Below, in pieces: positions 55,181 to 62,769 of a stretch of 64,000 bases of DNA. Source of the stretch: CAVQGZ01 sp963714455 (GTDB taxonomy: Bacteria; Actinomycetota; Actinomycetes; Jiangellales; Jiangellaceae); assembly GCA_963714455.1 (NCBI GenBank), contig CAVQON010000020.1, positions 372,001-436,000 on the forward strand, written 5' to 3'. Made by a program: the position numbers and the translations under genes. Position 1 is the first letter of the stretch. The number at the start of each line of letters is the position of its first letter. The notes beneath the pieces are model-generated. The model worked only from the letters and a program-made list of their open reading frames with translations. It ran no database searches and had not been told where the DNA came from.

Positions 55181-55975
55181 ATGGGTGTGTTCAACAGGAT
55201 GTCGCTGATCTTCCGGTCCAAGGCCAACAAGGCGATGGACAAGATGGAAGACCCGCGAGAGACGCTGGACTACAGCTACACCAAGCAGCTGGAGCTGCTG
55301 CAGAAGGTGCGTCGTGGCGTCGCGGACGTCGCGACCAGCCGCAAGCGGGTGGAGCTGCAGATCGCGCGCTTGCAGACCGAGTCGGACAAGCTGCACGACC
55401 AGGCGCAGAAGGCGCTGGCGATGTCGCGCGAAGACCTCGCACGAGAGGCGCTCACTCGCCGGTCGGGGCTGGAGCAGCAGATCAGCGACCTCGCCACGCA
55501 GCACGCCGCGCTGCAGGCCGAGGAGGAGAAGCTGACGCTCGCCGCTCAGCGGCTCCAGGCGCGGGTCGAGGCGTTCCGCACCAAGAAGGAGACCATCAAG
55601 GCCACCTACACCGCTGCGGAGGCGCAGACCCGCATCACCGAGGCGGTGTCGGGCATCTCCGAAGAGCTCGGCGACGTCGGCCTGGCGGTGCAGCGGGCCG
55701 AAGACCGCACGTCGGAGATGCAGGCGCGGGCTGGAGCGGTGGACGAGCTGATCGCTTCCGGTGCCCTGGAGGACGTCACCGGCACGTCCAAGGACGACAT
55801 CACGCTCGAGCTGGAGCGCATGGCGTCCACGAACGACGTCGAGCTGGAGCTGACGAAGATGAAGGCGCAGCTCGGCGCTGGTCCGTCGGCGTCCACCCCG
55901 GCGATCGAGGCGACAGACGAGCCCGCCGCGACCGATCCGGCCGCCGCGCCCAAGTCGGAGGGGAACCCGGCATGA
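55181..55975 (+). CDS. pspA: PspA/IM30 family membrane-stress protein
   Basis: A 264-residue ESCRT-III-like protein that polymerises on stressed membranes. The amphipathic N-terminal helix MGVFNRMSLIFRSKANKAMD is followed by long coiled-coil helices (DPRETLDYSYTKQLELLQKV, then RKRVELQIARLQTESDKLHD and LEQQISDLATQHAALQAEEE) up to about residue 205. An Ala/Pro/Thr-rich tail completes the chain. DPRETLDYSY is the actinobacterial form of the helix-1 linker motif. It leads the cluster pspA-pspAA-htpX-pspAB and overlaps pspAA by 4 bp. No pspF-type activator is present; actinobacteria use other regulators. Confidence 0.93.
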   Translation: MGVFNRMSLIFRSKANKAMDKMEDPRETLDYSYTKQLELLQKVRRGVADVATSRKRVELQIARLQTESDKLHDQAQKALAMSREDLAREALTRRSGLEQQISDLATQHAALQAEEEKLTLAAQRLQARVEAFRTKKETIKATYTAAEAQTRITEAVSGISEELGDVGLAVQRAEDRTSEMQARAGAVDELIASGALEDVTGTSKDDITLELERMASTNDVELELTKMKAQLGAGPSASTPAIEATDEPAATDPAAAPKSEGNPA

Positions 55976-56250
55976 TCATCCGAATCCTCGGTGAGGGGCA
56001 GTACGAGATCGATGCCGCGCAGCTGGCCGACCTGAACGAGCTCGACGGGGCCGTCGAGCACGCCATCTCGGTGGGTGACACCGCCGAGTTCAGAGGTGCG
56101 CTCACCCGCCTGCTGGCCGAGATCCACGAGAAGGGCACCCCGGTGGCCACCGACGTGTTCGTCGAGAGCGACCTGGTGCTGCCGCCGGCAGACGCCACCT
56201 TGGACGAGGTGCGGGAGTACCTGAGCGACGAAGGTCTGCTGCCTGGCTGA
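55972..56250 (+). CDS. pspAA: PspA-associated protein PspAA
   Basis: A 92-residue acidic protein. MIIRILGEGQYEIDAAQLAD followed by LNELDGAVEHAISVGDTAEF matches the PspAA domain, an alpha/beta module found beside PspA in actinobacteria and archaea. TDVFVESDLVLPPADATLDE and VREYLSDEGLLPG complete it. It is thought to bind PspA. The start ATG overlaps the pspA stop (ATGA), which supports a one-to-one complex. There is no signal peptide. Confidence 0.88.
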   Translation: MIIRILGEGQYEIDAAQLADLNELDGAVEHAISVGDTAEFRGALTRLLAEIHEKGTPVATDVFVESDLVLPPADATLDEVREYLSDEGLLPG

Positions 56251-56309
56251 GCGGTCGAGCTCGTCGAGCTCGTCGGGAACGCCGGAACGACCTGTGGAGT
56301 TGACCAGAC

Positions 56310-57218
56310 GTGGCACGAACTCGTTTTCAGCCTGACCGCGGCCTGGCGACCCGCATGGTCGTCACCATGGTTCTGCTGGCGCTGCTCTACGTGGCGCTCG
56401 CGGCCGCGCTGTACCTGCTCTTCGGCAACGCGTCCGGGTTCTTGATCTGGGGCGTGCTGCCGATCGCCATGCTGTGGGCGCAGTGGTACTACTCCGACAC
56501 GCTGGCCTTGAAGGGCATGCGTGCCCGCGAGGTGAGCCCTGCCGACGCCCCGGAGCTGCACGCCCTGGTCGACCGGCTGGCCGCACTGGCGGACATGAAG
56601 AAGCCCCGCGTCGCCATCAGCGTCAGCGACGTGCCCAACGCGTTCGCCACCGGGCGCAGCGAGGACCGCGCCGTGGTCGCGGTGACCACCGGGCTGATGA
56701 AGCGGCTGGACGAGCGGGAGATGGAAGCCGTGCTCAGCCATGAGCTGAGCCACATCGCCCACAAGGACGTCACGGTGATGACGGTCGCGTCGGCGGTCGG
56801 GGTGATCGCCGGGTTCATGATCCGCAGCGCGATGTGGTCGTCGGTCGGACGACGAGACCAGAACAGCGCCGCCGCCTTCTTCGTCTTCATGTTGATCGGT
56901 GTCGTGGTGTACGCGGTCAGCTTCTTGCTGACCCGGGTGCTGTCGCGCTACCGCGAGCTGGCGGCTGACCGGGCCGGAGCGATCCTCACCGGGCAGCCTG
57001 CCGCCCTGGCCAGTGCGTTGACGAAGATCTCCGGCGACATGGCCCGGATCCCGACCCGCGACCTTCGCGCCGCGGAGCCCTACAACGCCTTCTTCATCTA
57101 CCCAGCCTTCACGAACAAGGGCTTCGACATCGGTTCGCTGTTCGCCACCCACCCGCCGCTGGACAAGCGCCTCGACCAGCTCGCCAAGATCTCCGCCGAG
57201 CTGGGACGGCCGATGTAG
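56310..57218 (+). CDS. htpX: HtpX-type zinc metalloprotease (M48)
   Basis: A 302-residue membrane protease. Two N-terminal helices (MVVTMVLLALLYVALAAALY and GFLIWGVLPIAMLWAQWYYS) precede the cytosolic zinc motif HELSH at residues 144-148 (AVLSHELSHIAHKDVTVMT), two more helices, and the third ligand region RYRELAADRAGAILTGQP with Glu in RELAAD. It degrades damaged membrane proteins, a quality-control job consistent with its place between pspAA and pspAB. The GTG at 56310 gives MARTRFQPDRGLATRM, the usual start. The 60-bp spacer after pspAA is short. Confidence 0.94.
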   Translation: MARTRFQPDRGLATRMVVTMVLLALLYVALAAALYLLFGNASGFLIWGVLPIAMLWAQWYYSDTLALKGMRAREVSPADAPELHALVDRLAALADMKKPRVAISVSDVPNAFATGRSEDRAVVAVTTGLMKRLDEREMEAVLSHELSHIAHKDVTVMTVASAVGVIAGFMIRSAMWSSVGRRDQNSAAAFFVFMLIGVVVYAVSFLLTRVLSRYRELAADRAGAILTGQPAALASALTKISGDMARIPTRDLRAAEPYNAFFIYPAFTNKGFDIGSLFATHPPLDKRLDQLAKISAELGRPM

Positions 57219-57785
57219 ATGGGATTCTTCGACGCGGTCATGGGCCGCCGCAAGGTCAAGGGCCCCGACCTGGACGCCCTCTTCGCGATCCCGTCCGCCG
57301 CCATCACCCTCGACGTCGCCGCCGGGCTTCGCTCCACGGGGTCGGTCGCCGTCTGCTACCGAGACCCCGAGGGTGCCCCGTTCGACCGGCTCGAGGCCGA
57401 CGTCACGGCGATGCTGCAGGCATCGCGTCCGGCGCTGTCGCGGGACTCCCACGGCTACACCTGGGTCGTCCTCAACGGCAGCGCGGACGACCTCGGCGCC
57501 CTGGTGACCGATCTGCACGCGGTCACGACCACGCTTCAGATGGAGGGCTTCGGTCCGAACATCCTGTGCGACCTGGTGCCGTTCAAGGCCACCGACGGAC
57601 GTGTCGTCGCGTTGGTGTACCTGCCCAAGCGCGGCACGTTCTACCCGTTCGCACCGCAGGCCGGGTCAGCCCAGCAGCGCGACAACGCCCTGGAGCTGCA
57701 GGTGCGCGGCGTGATCTCGGCCGAGCTGCCGATCGAGCCCGACGTCAGCCGCTGGTTCGCCGTGTGGGACGCCCCCGTCCTCTGA
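57219..57785 (+). CDS. pspAB: PspA-associated protein PspAB
   Basis: A 188-residue soluble protein starting MGFFDAVMGRRKVKGPDLDA, directly after the htpX stop with no spacer. YLPKRGTFYPFAPQAGSAQQ followed by RDNALELQVRGVISAELPIE is the conserved core of PspAB, and LDALFAIPSAAITLDVAAG the N-terminal signature. The family is known only from genomic association with PspA and HtpX; its activity is unknown. It closes the cluster and is followed by a perfect 21-bp palindrome. Confidence 0.88.
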   Translation: MGFFDAVMGRRKVKGPDLDALFAIPSAAITLDVAAGLRSTGSVAVCYRDPEGAPFDRLEADVTAMLQASRPALSRDSHGYTWVVLNGSADDLGALVTDLHAVTTTLQMEGFGPNILCDLVPFKATDGRVVALVYLPKRGTFYPFAPQAGSAQQRDNALELQVRGVISAELPIEPDVSRWFAVWDAPVL

Positions 57786-57825
57786 CGCCCCCAGCCCCCT
57801 CCGGCCCCCAAAGGATCACGTGACG

Positions 57826-57881
57826 GCGGAAGTTTGGGGGTTTCCAAGGCAGATCTCCCGTGGAAACCCCCAAACTTCCGC
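57826..57881. terminator. Perfect 21-bp inverted repeat between convergent genes
   Basis: 57826-57846 (GCGGAAGTTTGGGGGTTTCCA) is the exact reverse complement of 57861-57881, around a 14-nt loop. It lies 41 bp after pspAB and 120 bp from the nadA stop on the other strand. No T-tract follows on either side. It resembles the repeats at 25827-25877 and 41473-41573 in position and design. Confidence 0.75.
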
Positions 57882-58000
57882 GTGGAGTTCCGCTCAGTGT
57901 CGCCCGCGCCCGCGCCCGCGCCAGGCCGCCGTGCCGGCCCCCGCGCAGCTGCTCGGGGCAGAGCCAGGGTCCGGCGCAACTGGCGGTCAGCAGGGCAGCG
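57882..58000. other. Intergenic spacer before the nadA stop
   Basis: This 119-bp GC-rich stretch contains a run of short GCCCGC repeats near 57900 and no gene or clear signal. Confidence 0.4.
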
Positions 58001-59212
58001 TCAGTCAGCGGACGGCGCCGTGGTCCCGCCGGGCAGCGCCAGCATCCGGTCCAGCGCCACCCGCGCCCAGTGGGCGACGTCGTCGTCCACCTCGATGCGG
58101 TTGACGACGCGGCCCTCGACGAGGTTCTCCAGCGACCACACCAGATGCGGCAGGTCGATGCGGTTCATGGTGGCGCAGAAGCAGACTGTGTCGTCCAGAA
58201 AGACGACGTTCTTGTCCGGGAACTGCAGCGCCAGCCGCTTGACGAGGTTCAGCTCGGTCCCGATCGCCCAGGCCGAGCCGGGCTCGGCAGCCTCGAGCAT
58301 CGAGATGATGTACTCCGTCGACCCCACGTAGTCGGCCTTCGTCACCACCTCGTGGGTGCACTCGGGGTGCACCAGCACGTTGACACCCGGCACTCGCTCG
58401 CGGACGTCGTCCACGCACGCCGCGCTGAACCGTCCGTGCACCGAGCAGTGCCCCCGCCACAGCAGCATGCGAGCGGCGCGCAGCTCGTCGTCGGTGACGC
58501 CGAAGTCCGGCCTGTGCGGGTCGATCACCACGCAGTCCTCCAGCGTCAGCCCCAGCTCGAGCACGGCCGTGTTGCGACCGAGGTGCTGGTCGGGCAGGAA
58601 CAGCACCTTGCCGGCGCCCGGCTCGCGCTGCTCGAAAGCCCAGGTCAGGGCCCGCTCGGCGTTGCTGGACGTGCAGACGGCGCCCTCGTGGCGCCCGCAG
58701 AAGGCCTTGATGTCGGCCGAGGAGTTCATGTACGTGATCGGGACGACGTCGGCGGCGACGCCGGCGTCCTCGAAGCGCTCCCACGCTTCTTCGACCTGCT
58801 GGAGGCGGGCCATGTCGGCCATCGAGCACCCGGCGGCGAGGTCAGGCAGGATCACCTGCTGGTCTTCGGCGGTCAGGATGTCGGCGCTCTCGGCCATGAA
58901 GTGCACGCCGCAGAAGACGATGAACTCCGCGTCCGGACGCGCCGCCGCCTCCCGCGCGAGCTTGAACGAGTCGCCGGTGACGTCGGCGAACTGGATCACC
59001 TCGTCGCGCTGGTAGTGGTGCCCCAGCACGAACAGCCGCTCGCCAAGGGCGTCCTTCGCCCGCTGTGCTCGCTCGACCAAGTCGGGGTCGCTGGCCGGCG
59101 GGAGGTCGCCTGGACACTCCACCCCTCGTTCGCTGCCAGGGTCACTTCCCCGTCCGAGGAGCAGCAGCGGCAGGTCAGCCCCCGAGTGGGGCGCGGCGGT
59201 GTCAGCAGTCAT
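58001..59212 (-). CDS. nadA: Quinolinate synthase
   Basis: A 403-residue [4Fe-4S] enzyme that condenses iminoaspartate and dihydroxyacetone phosphate into quinolinate for NAD. Motifs: LGHHYQRDEVIQFADVTGDS, VFCGVHFMAESADILTAEDQ (first cluster Cys), WRGHCSVHGRF, VHPECTHEVVTKADYVGSTE (second) and VCFCATMNRIDLPHLVWSLE (third). It is the long actinobacterial form. nadB and nadC are not in the window; nadE at 15.7 kb completes the pathway. A-type carrier, TusA-like and NifS-like genes lie 1.7-2.3 kb downstream on the plus side and could supply its cluster. Confidence 0.95.
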   Translation of the reverse strand: MTADTAAPHSGADLPLLLLGRGSDPGSERGVECPGDLPPASDPDLVERAQRAKDALGERLFVLGHHYQRDEVIQFADVTGDSFKLAREAAARPDAEFIVFCGVHFMAESADILTAEDQQVILPDLAAGCSMADMARLQQVEEAWERFEDAGVAADVVPITYMNSSADIKAFCGRHEGAVCTSSNAERALTWAFEQREPGAGKVLFLPDQHLGRNTAVLELGLTLEDCVVIDPHRPDFGVTDDELRAARMLLWRGHCSVHGRFSAACVDDVRERVPGVNVLVHPECTHEVVTKADYVGSTEYIISMLEAAEPGSAWAIGTELNLVKRLALQFPDKNVVFLDDTVCFCATMNRIDLPHLVWSLENLVEGRVVNRIEVDDDVAHWARVALDRMLALPGGTTAPSAD

Positions 59213-59315
59213 GGTCCGCCCATCTTCCCCCACGACACCCGTCGCGTCACCTGGGCCGGTGCGCGGGCGCGGGCGCCGTGGCCAGGTCGGCCGGCCTGAG
59301 GCAGACTCCCACGCC

Positions 59316-59585
59316 ATGGCTGTCGGCCTCGTTGTGCTCTCGCTCGCCGTGCTGCTCGTCGGGCTCACCCTGGTGATGTCTGCCCAGCGACGGGTGGACG
59401 AGGCCCGCCGTGTCGAGGCCCTGCTCCGCGCGGACAACGCACGGCTGCTGCGCGCACTGGGCACTGCCGAGCAGGCGCTGCGCTCCTTGGGCAACGACAC
59501 TCGACTCGACGCCTCGCTGGCGCTTCAGGTCGATGCCGCCCTCGCCGACGTCTCGAAGGCCAGCGGCGAGCTGGGACGGGGCTGA
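59316..59585 (+). CDS. Small membrane protein with coiled coil
   Basis: An 89-residue protein with one N-terminal membrane helix (MAVGLVVLSLAVLLVGLTLV) and a helical, coiled-coil-like rest (MSAQRRVDEARRVEALLRAD, then NARLLRALGTAEQALRSLGN). No family is recognised; the form resembles small membrane adaptors. The ATG at 59316 has CAGACT 8 nt upstream. The gene ends 4 bp before glycerate kinase, with which it probably shares a transcript. Confidence 0.65.
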   Translation: MAVGLVVLSLAVLLVGLTLVMSAQRRVDEARRVEALLRADNARLLRALGTAEQALRSLGNDTRLDASLALQVDAALADVSKASGELGRG

Positions 59586-59589
59586 GCCC

Positions 59590-60747
59590 GTGCAGGTGCT
59601 TCTCGCGCCCGACAAGTTTGCCGGCACCCTCACCGCTGCCGAGGCGGCCGAGGCGATACGCCGCGGCTGGGCCCGACGGCGTCCCGACGACGACCTGCTG
59701 CTGGCCCCCATGTCGGACGGGGGACCGGGGTTCGTCGACGCCCTGCACGCGGCGCTCGGTGGCCAGCTGCTCGCGTTGACCGTCACCGGCCCGATGGGGC
59801 AGCCGACGCCGGCAACCCTTCTGCTGGTCCGTCGTCCGTCGTCGGACGCGGGGGACCCCACGGCGACAGCAACGACGGCCTACGTCGAGTCGGCCCAGGC
59901 CTGCGGGCTTGCCCTGCTTCCCCGCGACACGACCGGCGTGAGGCCGGAGACCGACGTCGCCGAAGCGGCGTCCACGGTCGGGGTCGGTGAGCTGGTCGCA
60001 GCCGCGATCGACGCCGGGGCCGACGAGGTCGTCGTCGGGCTCGGTGGGTCGGGCACGAACGACGGCGGTGCCGGCATGCTGGCCGCGCTGGGCGCCACCG
60101 GTGAGCCGCCCGACGCCTTGACCGGGGGAGCGGCGTCGCTGCCCACGCTCACCGCTGTCGACCTCGACCCGGTTCGCGCACGTCTGGTGGGCCGGGCACT
60201 GGTCGCAGCCACGGACGTGACCAACCCGCTGCTCGGGCTTCGGGGCGCCACGAACGTCTACGGGCCGCAGAAGGGCCTGTCCAGCGAGCGGTTGTTCGCC
60301 GCCGACGGGGCGCTGAGCCGTTTCGCCCACCTCGTCGACCGGGCCACCGCCGACGCGCCCGGGGCCGGGGCGGCCGGTGGCCTCGGCTACGCCCTGCTCG
60401 TGCTCGACGCCCGGCAGCGTCCGGGGATCGACGTGGTCGCCCAGGCCTCCGGCTTCGGCGAACGACTCGCCGGCGCCGACCTCGTCCTGACCGGCGAGGG
60501 CAAGCTCGACCCGCAGACCTTCACCGGCAAGGTCGTCGCCGGGGTCGCCGGTCTGGCGGCCGGCGCAGGCGTGCCCTGCGTGGCCCTGGCCGGCCGGCTC
60601 GAGGTGGGGTCGCGTGAGCTGCGGGCAGCGGGCGTGGACGGGGCGTACGGGATGGTCGACGCCTTCGGCGAGCGGCGCTCGCTCGACGACCCGGCGGGGG
60701 CGCTGGCCGACCTCGCCGAACGGGTCGCCCGCACCTGGGGACGCTGA
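59590..60747 (+). CDS. Glycerate kinase
   Basis: A 385-residue glycerate kinase of the GlxK (2-kinase, COG1929) type, phosphorylating glycerate in C2/C3 metabolism. Motifs: VLLAPDKFAGTLTAAEAAEA, APMSDGGPGFVDALHAALGG, VVGLGGSGTNDGGAGMLAAL, ATDVTNPLLGLRGATNVYGP with QKG, and LVLTGEGKLDPQTFTGKVVA. All active-site blocks look intact. The GTG at 59590 is 4 bp after the small membrane gene; GTG 59596 is an alternative. M. tuberculosis Rv2205c occupies the same place. Confidence 0.92.
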   Translation: MQVLLAPDKFAGTLTAAEAAEAIRRGWARRRPDDDLLLAPMSDGGPGFVDALHAALGGQLLALTVTGPMGQPTPATLLLVRRPSSDAGDPTATATTAYVESAQACGLALLPRDTTGVRPETDVAEAASTVGVGELVAAAIDAGADEVVVGLGGSGTNDGGAGMLAALGATGEPPDALTGGAASLPTLTAVDLDPVRARLVGRALVAATDVTNPLLGLRGATNVYGPQKGLSSERLFAADGALSRFAHLVDRATADAPGAGAAGGLGYALLVLDARQRPGIDVVAQASGFGERLAGADLVLTGEGKLDPQTFTGKVVAGVAGLAAGAGVPCVALAGRLEVGSRELRAAGVDGAYGMVDAFGERRSLDDPAGALADLAERVARTWGR

Positions 60748-60753
60748 GAGGCG

Positions 60754-60785
60754 TCCCCACCTCAAGCGCGAGGCGAGAGTGGGGA
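60754..60785. terminator. Weak hairpin after glycerate kinase
   Basis: TCCCCAC and GTGGGGA (60754-60760 and 60779-60785) form a 7-bp stem with an inner CCTC-GAGG stem. There is no T-tract. It could attenuate read-through from glycerate kinase into the A-type carrier gene. Confidence 0.35.
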
Positions 60786-60854
60786 AGCAACGGCGTCGCC
60801 GGTGCGTTGGAGGACGTGACGGCGGGTGGCTCGACGTGTCCGGTTGTGTCACGA

Positions 60855-60870
60855 TGTCGTTCCCACGACA
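60855..60870. promoter_or_regulatory. Palindrome in the 5' region of the A-type Fe-S carrier gene
   Basis: TGTCGT and ACGACA are perfect 6-bp arms around TCCC, 19 bp before the ATG at 60890. It could be an operator for an Fe-S or stress regulator, or an mRNA hairpin near the ribosome site (GAGGAGCGAG). Neither is proven. Confidence 0.4.
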
Positions 60871-60889
60871 CGGCTACTCGAGGAGCGAG

Positions 60890-61237
60890 ATGACTGTCCA
60901 GGACGAGTCGACCAGCGCGGTTGTCCTCACCGATGGCGCAGCCAGCAAGGTCAAGAGCCTGCTCGACCAGGAGGGGCGCGACGACCTGGCCCTGCGCGTC
61001 GCCGTTCAGCCGGGCGGGTGCTCAGGTCTGCGATACCAGCTGTTCTTCGACGAGCGTCAGCTCGACGGCGACGTCGTGCTGGACTTCAGCGGGGTCAACG
61101 TCGTCGTCGACCGCATGAGCGCCCCCTACCTCGGCGGCGCCACGATCGACTTCGTCGACTCGATCGAGCAGCAGGGCTTCACCATCGACAACCCCAACGC
61201 CACCGGCTCGTGCGCCTGCGGCGACTCCTTCCACTAG
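60890..61237 (+). CDS. A-type iron-sulfur carrier protein (ErpA/HesB family)
   Basis: A 115-residue protein that hands Fe-S clusters to targets. The three conserved cysteines are in QPGGCSGLRYQL and at the end in GSCACGDSFH. VVLTDGAASKVKSLLDQEGR opens the fold and YLGGATIDFVDSIEQQGFTI, followed by DNPNATGSCACG, closes it. The ATG at 60890 is preceded by GAGGAG at good spacing, so this mRNA is leadered. It is next to a TusA-like and a NifS-like protein, a compact sulfur group; [4Fe-4S] clients in this window are NadA and LipA. Confidence 0.94.
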   Translation: MTVQDESTSAVVLTDGAASKVKSLLDQEGRDDLALRVAVQPGGCSGLRYQLFFDERQLDGDVVLDFSGVNVVVDRMSAPYLGGATIDFVDSIEQQGFTIDNPNATGSCACGDSFH

Positions 61238-61264
61238 CGCTTTCTGGTCTCGGCCGAGATCAGC

Positions 61265-61504
61265 ATGCTGCCGACCCCGGTGGTCCAGGAGGACTGCCGG
61301 GGTCATCGCTGTCCGCTCCCGGTGATCCACCTGGCCAGACGTATCGCGGACGTCGCCACACGCGAGGTGATCGCCGTGGCTGCCGACGACCCGGCCGCGC
61401 GAATCGACATCCCGGCCTGGTGCCGCATGCGCGGGCACGAGTTCGTCGGCGAGTCGGTCGACCCCGACGGCGTCCCCGTCTACCACGTGCGCCGAATGGC
61501 CTGA
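61265..61504 (+). CDS. TusA-family sulfur carrier protein
   Basis: A 79-residue protein with the TusA signature: DCRGHRCPLPVIHLARRIAD, where Cys in CPLP carries the persulfide. The second half, AADDPAARIDIPAWCRMRGH, resembles the TusA alpha/beta sandwich with an extra cysteine. It is 27 bp after the A-type carrier and converges on a NifS-like gene 16 bp away. In some actinobacteria, as I recall, TusA and the desulfurase are fused; here they are separate and convergent. The start is ATG 61265; no ribosome site is obvious. Confidence 0.85.
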   Translation: MLPTPVVQEDCRGHRCPLPVIHLARRIADVATREVIAVAADDPAARIDIPAWCRMRGHEFVGESVDPDGVPVYHVRRMA

Positions 61505-61520
61505 CGCCGCAGCGGCCGCC

Positions 61521-62669
61521 CTACAGCCGGTCCGCGCCCAGGTGCGACCGCACCTCGGCGACGACTCCCGGCAGGACGGCCAGCAGCCGGTCGACGTCGG
61601 CCGCCGTCGTGTCCCGGGCCAGCGACACCCGGACGTTGCCGTGGGTGAGCACGCCCATCGCCTCCAGCACATGGCTCGGGCGCAGCGTGCTGGCCGTGCA
61701 CGACGACCCGCTCGACACGGCGATGTCGGCCTCAGCCAGCGCCGTCAGCAGGGCTTCACCGTCGGCGTAGAGGCACGAGAACGTCACCAGGTGTGCCAGG
61801 CGCTGGGTCGGGTGGCCCACCACCTGCACGTCCGGGACGAGCCGGGGCACCTCGCGGCGGATCCGCTCGACCAGGGGTCGGTGCCGGGCGTCCAGGTCAG
61901 CCGACTCGCCGGCCCGGGCCTGCAGGGCGGCGGCCGCGGCCAGCGCGCCGGCGACGTTCTCGAAGCCGGGCACCACCCCGCCGCCTCGTTCGTCCTCGGG
62001 CAGGGGCGAGGTGAACCGGGTGCGGCGCCGCACCGCGAGCACCCCCACCCCGGCCGGCCCGCCCCACTTGTGTGCGCTGCCGGTCAGCATCGACCACCCG
62101 GTCGGCACCGGCATCCGGCCCAACGACTGGGCCGCGTCGACCAGCAGCGGCACGCCTGCCTCGGTGGCGCAGGCCACGACCGGGTCCAGCGGCTGCACCG
62201 TGCCCACCTCGTGGTTGGCCGACTGAACGGCCGCGAGCGCCACGTCCCCGCTGCTCAGTGCGGCCTCGAAGGCGTCGAGGTCGAGCGACCCGTGCGCGTC
62301 GACCGCGACGGTGTCGTGGCGGCCGCCACGCCGGACGTGCGTCGCGCCCGCCGCCAGCACCGCCGAGTGCTCGACCGCCGAGGTCACCAACCGGTCACCG
62401 GCCCGGCGCCGTCCGCCCAGACCACCCAGCACGCCCAGGTGCAGCGCCTGGGTACCGCTGGCGGTGAAGACCACCTCGTCCGGTCGGGCCGGCAGGTGCG
62501 CGGCCACCACCTCGCGGGCGTTGTCGAGCAGCAGCCGGGCCCGACGCCCCTCGCGGTACAGCCGGGCCGGGTCGGCCCAGCCCTCGTCGAGGGCGGCGAG
62601 CATCACCTCGCGGGCCGCTGGATGCAGTCTCTCGCCCGACGCGGCGTCGAGATATGTCACATCCGACAC
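61521..62669 (-). CDS. Cysteine desulfurase family protein (NifS/IscS-like)
   Basis: A 382-residue PLP enzyme that removes sulfur from cysteine. The cofactor Lys is in LTGSAHKWGGPAGVGVLAVR, the pyridine-contact region in PLLVDAAQSLGRMPV, and the sulfur-carrying Cys probably in AVSSGSSCTASTLRPSHVLE (loop motif SGSxC). VTSAVEHSAVLAAGATHV is the His region that stacks on PLP. It is the shorter class, as in NifS-like proteins. The GTG at 62669 is preceded by GAAAG. It faces TusA 16 bp away and is divergent from ctaC. Likely duty: cluster supply for NadA and others, or thiolation; the exact partner is inference. Confidence 0.88.
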   Translation of the reverse strand: MSDVTYLDAASGERLHPAAREVMLAALDEGWADPARLYREGRRARLLLDNAREVVAAHLPARPDEVVFTASGTQALHLGVLGGLGGRRRAGDRLVTSAVEHSAVLAAGATHVRRGGRHDTVAVDAHGSLDLDAFEAALSSGDVALAAVQSANHEVGTVQPLDPVVACATEAGVPLLVDAAQSLGRMPVPTGWSMLTGSAHKWGGPAGVGVLAVRRRTRFTSPLPEDERGGGVVPGFENVAGALAAAAALQARAGESADLDARHRPLVERIRREVPRLVPDVQVVGHPTQRLAHLVTFSCLYADGEALLTALAEADIAVSSGSSCTASTLRPSHVLEAMGVLTHGNVRVSLARDTTAADVDRLLAVLPGVVAEVRSHLGADRL

Positions 62670-62769
62670 CTTTCAGCGCGCCAAACACCGGGAGAGGGTG
62701 GGTTTCTGCAGGAGTGGGACGCTACTCTCCCGTTGGACTGCGGCACCTTCGACGAAGACAGAGCGAGGC

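Noticed and set aside
60754..60785. Strong intrinsic terminator after glycerate kinase
   Set aside because: The stem is short and lacks a T-tract, so only a weak hairpin is claimed.
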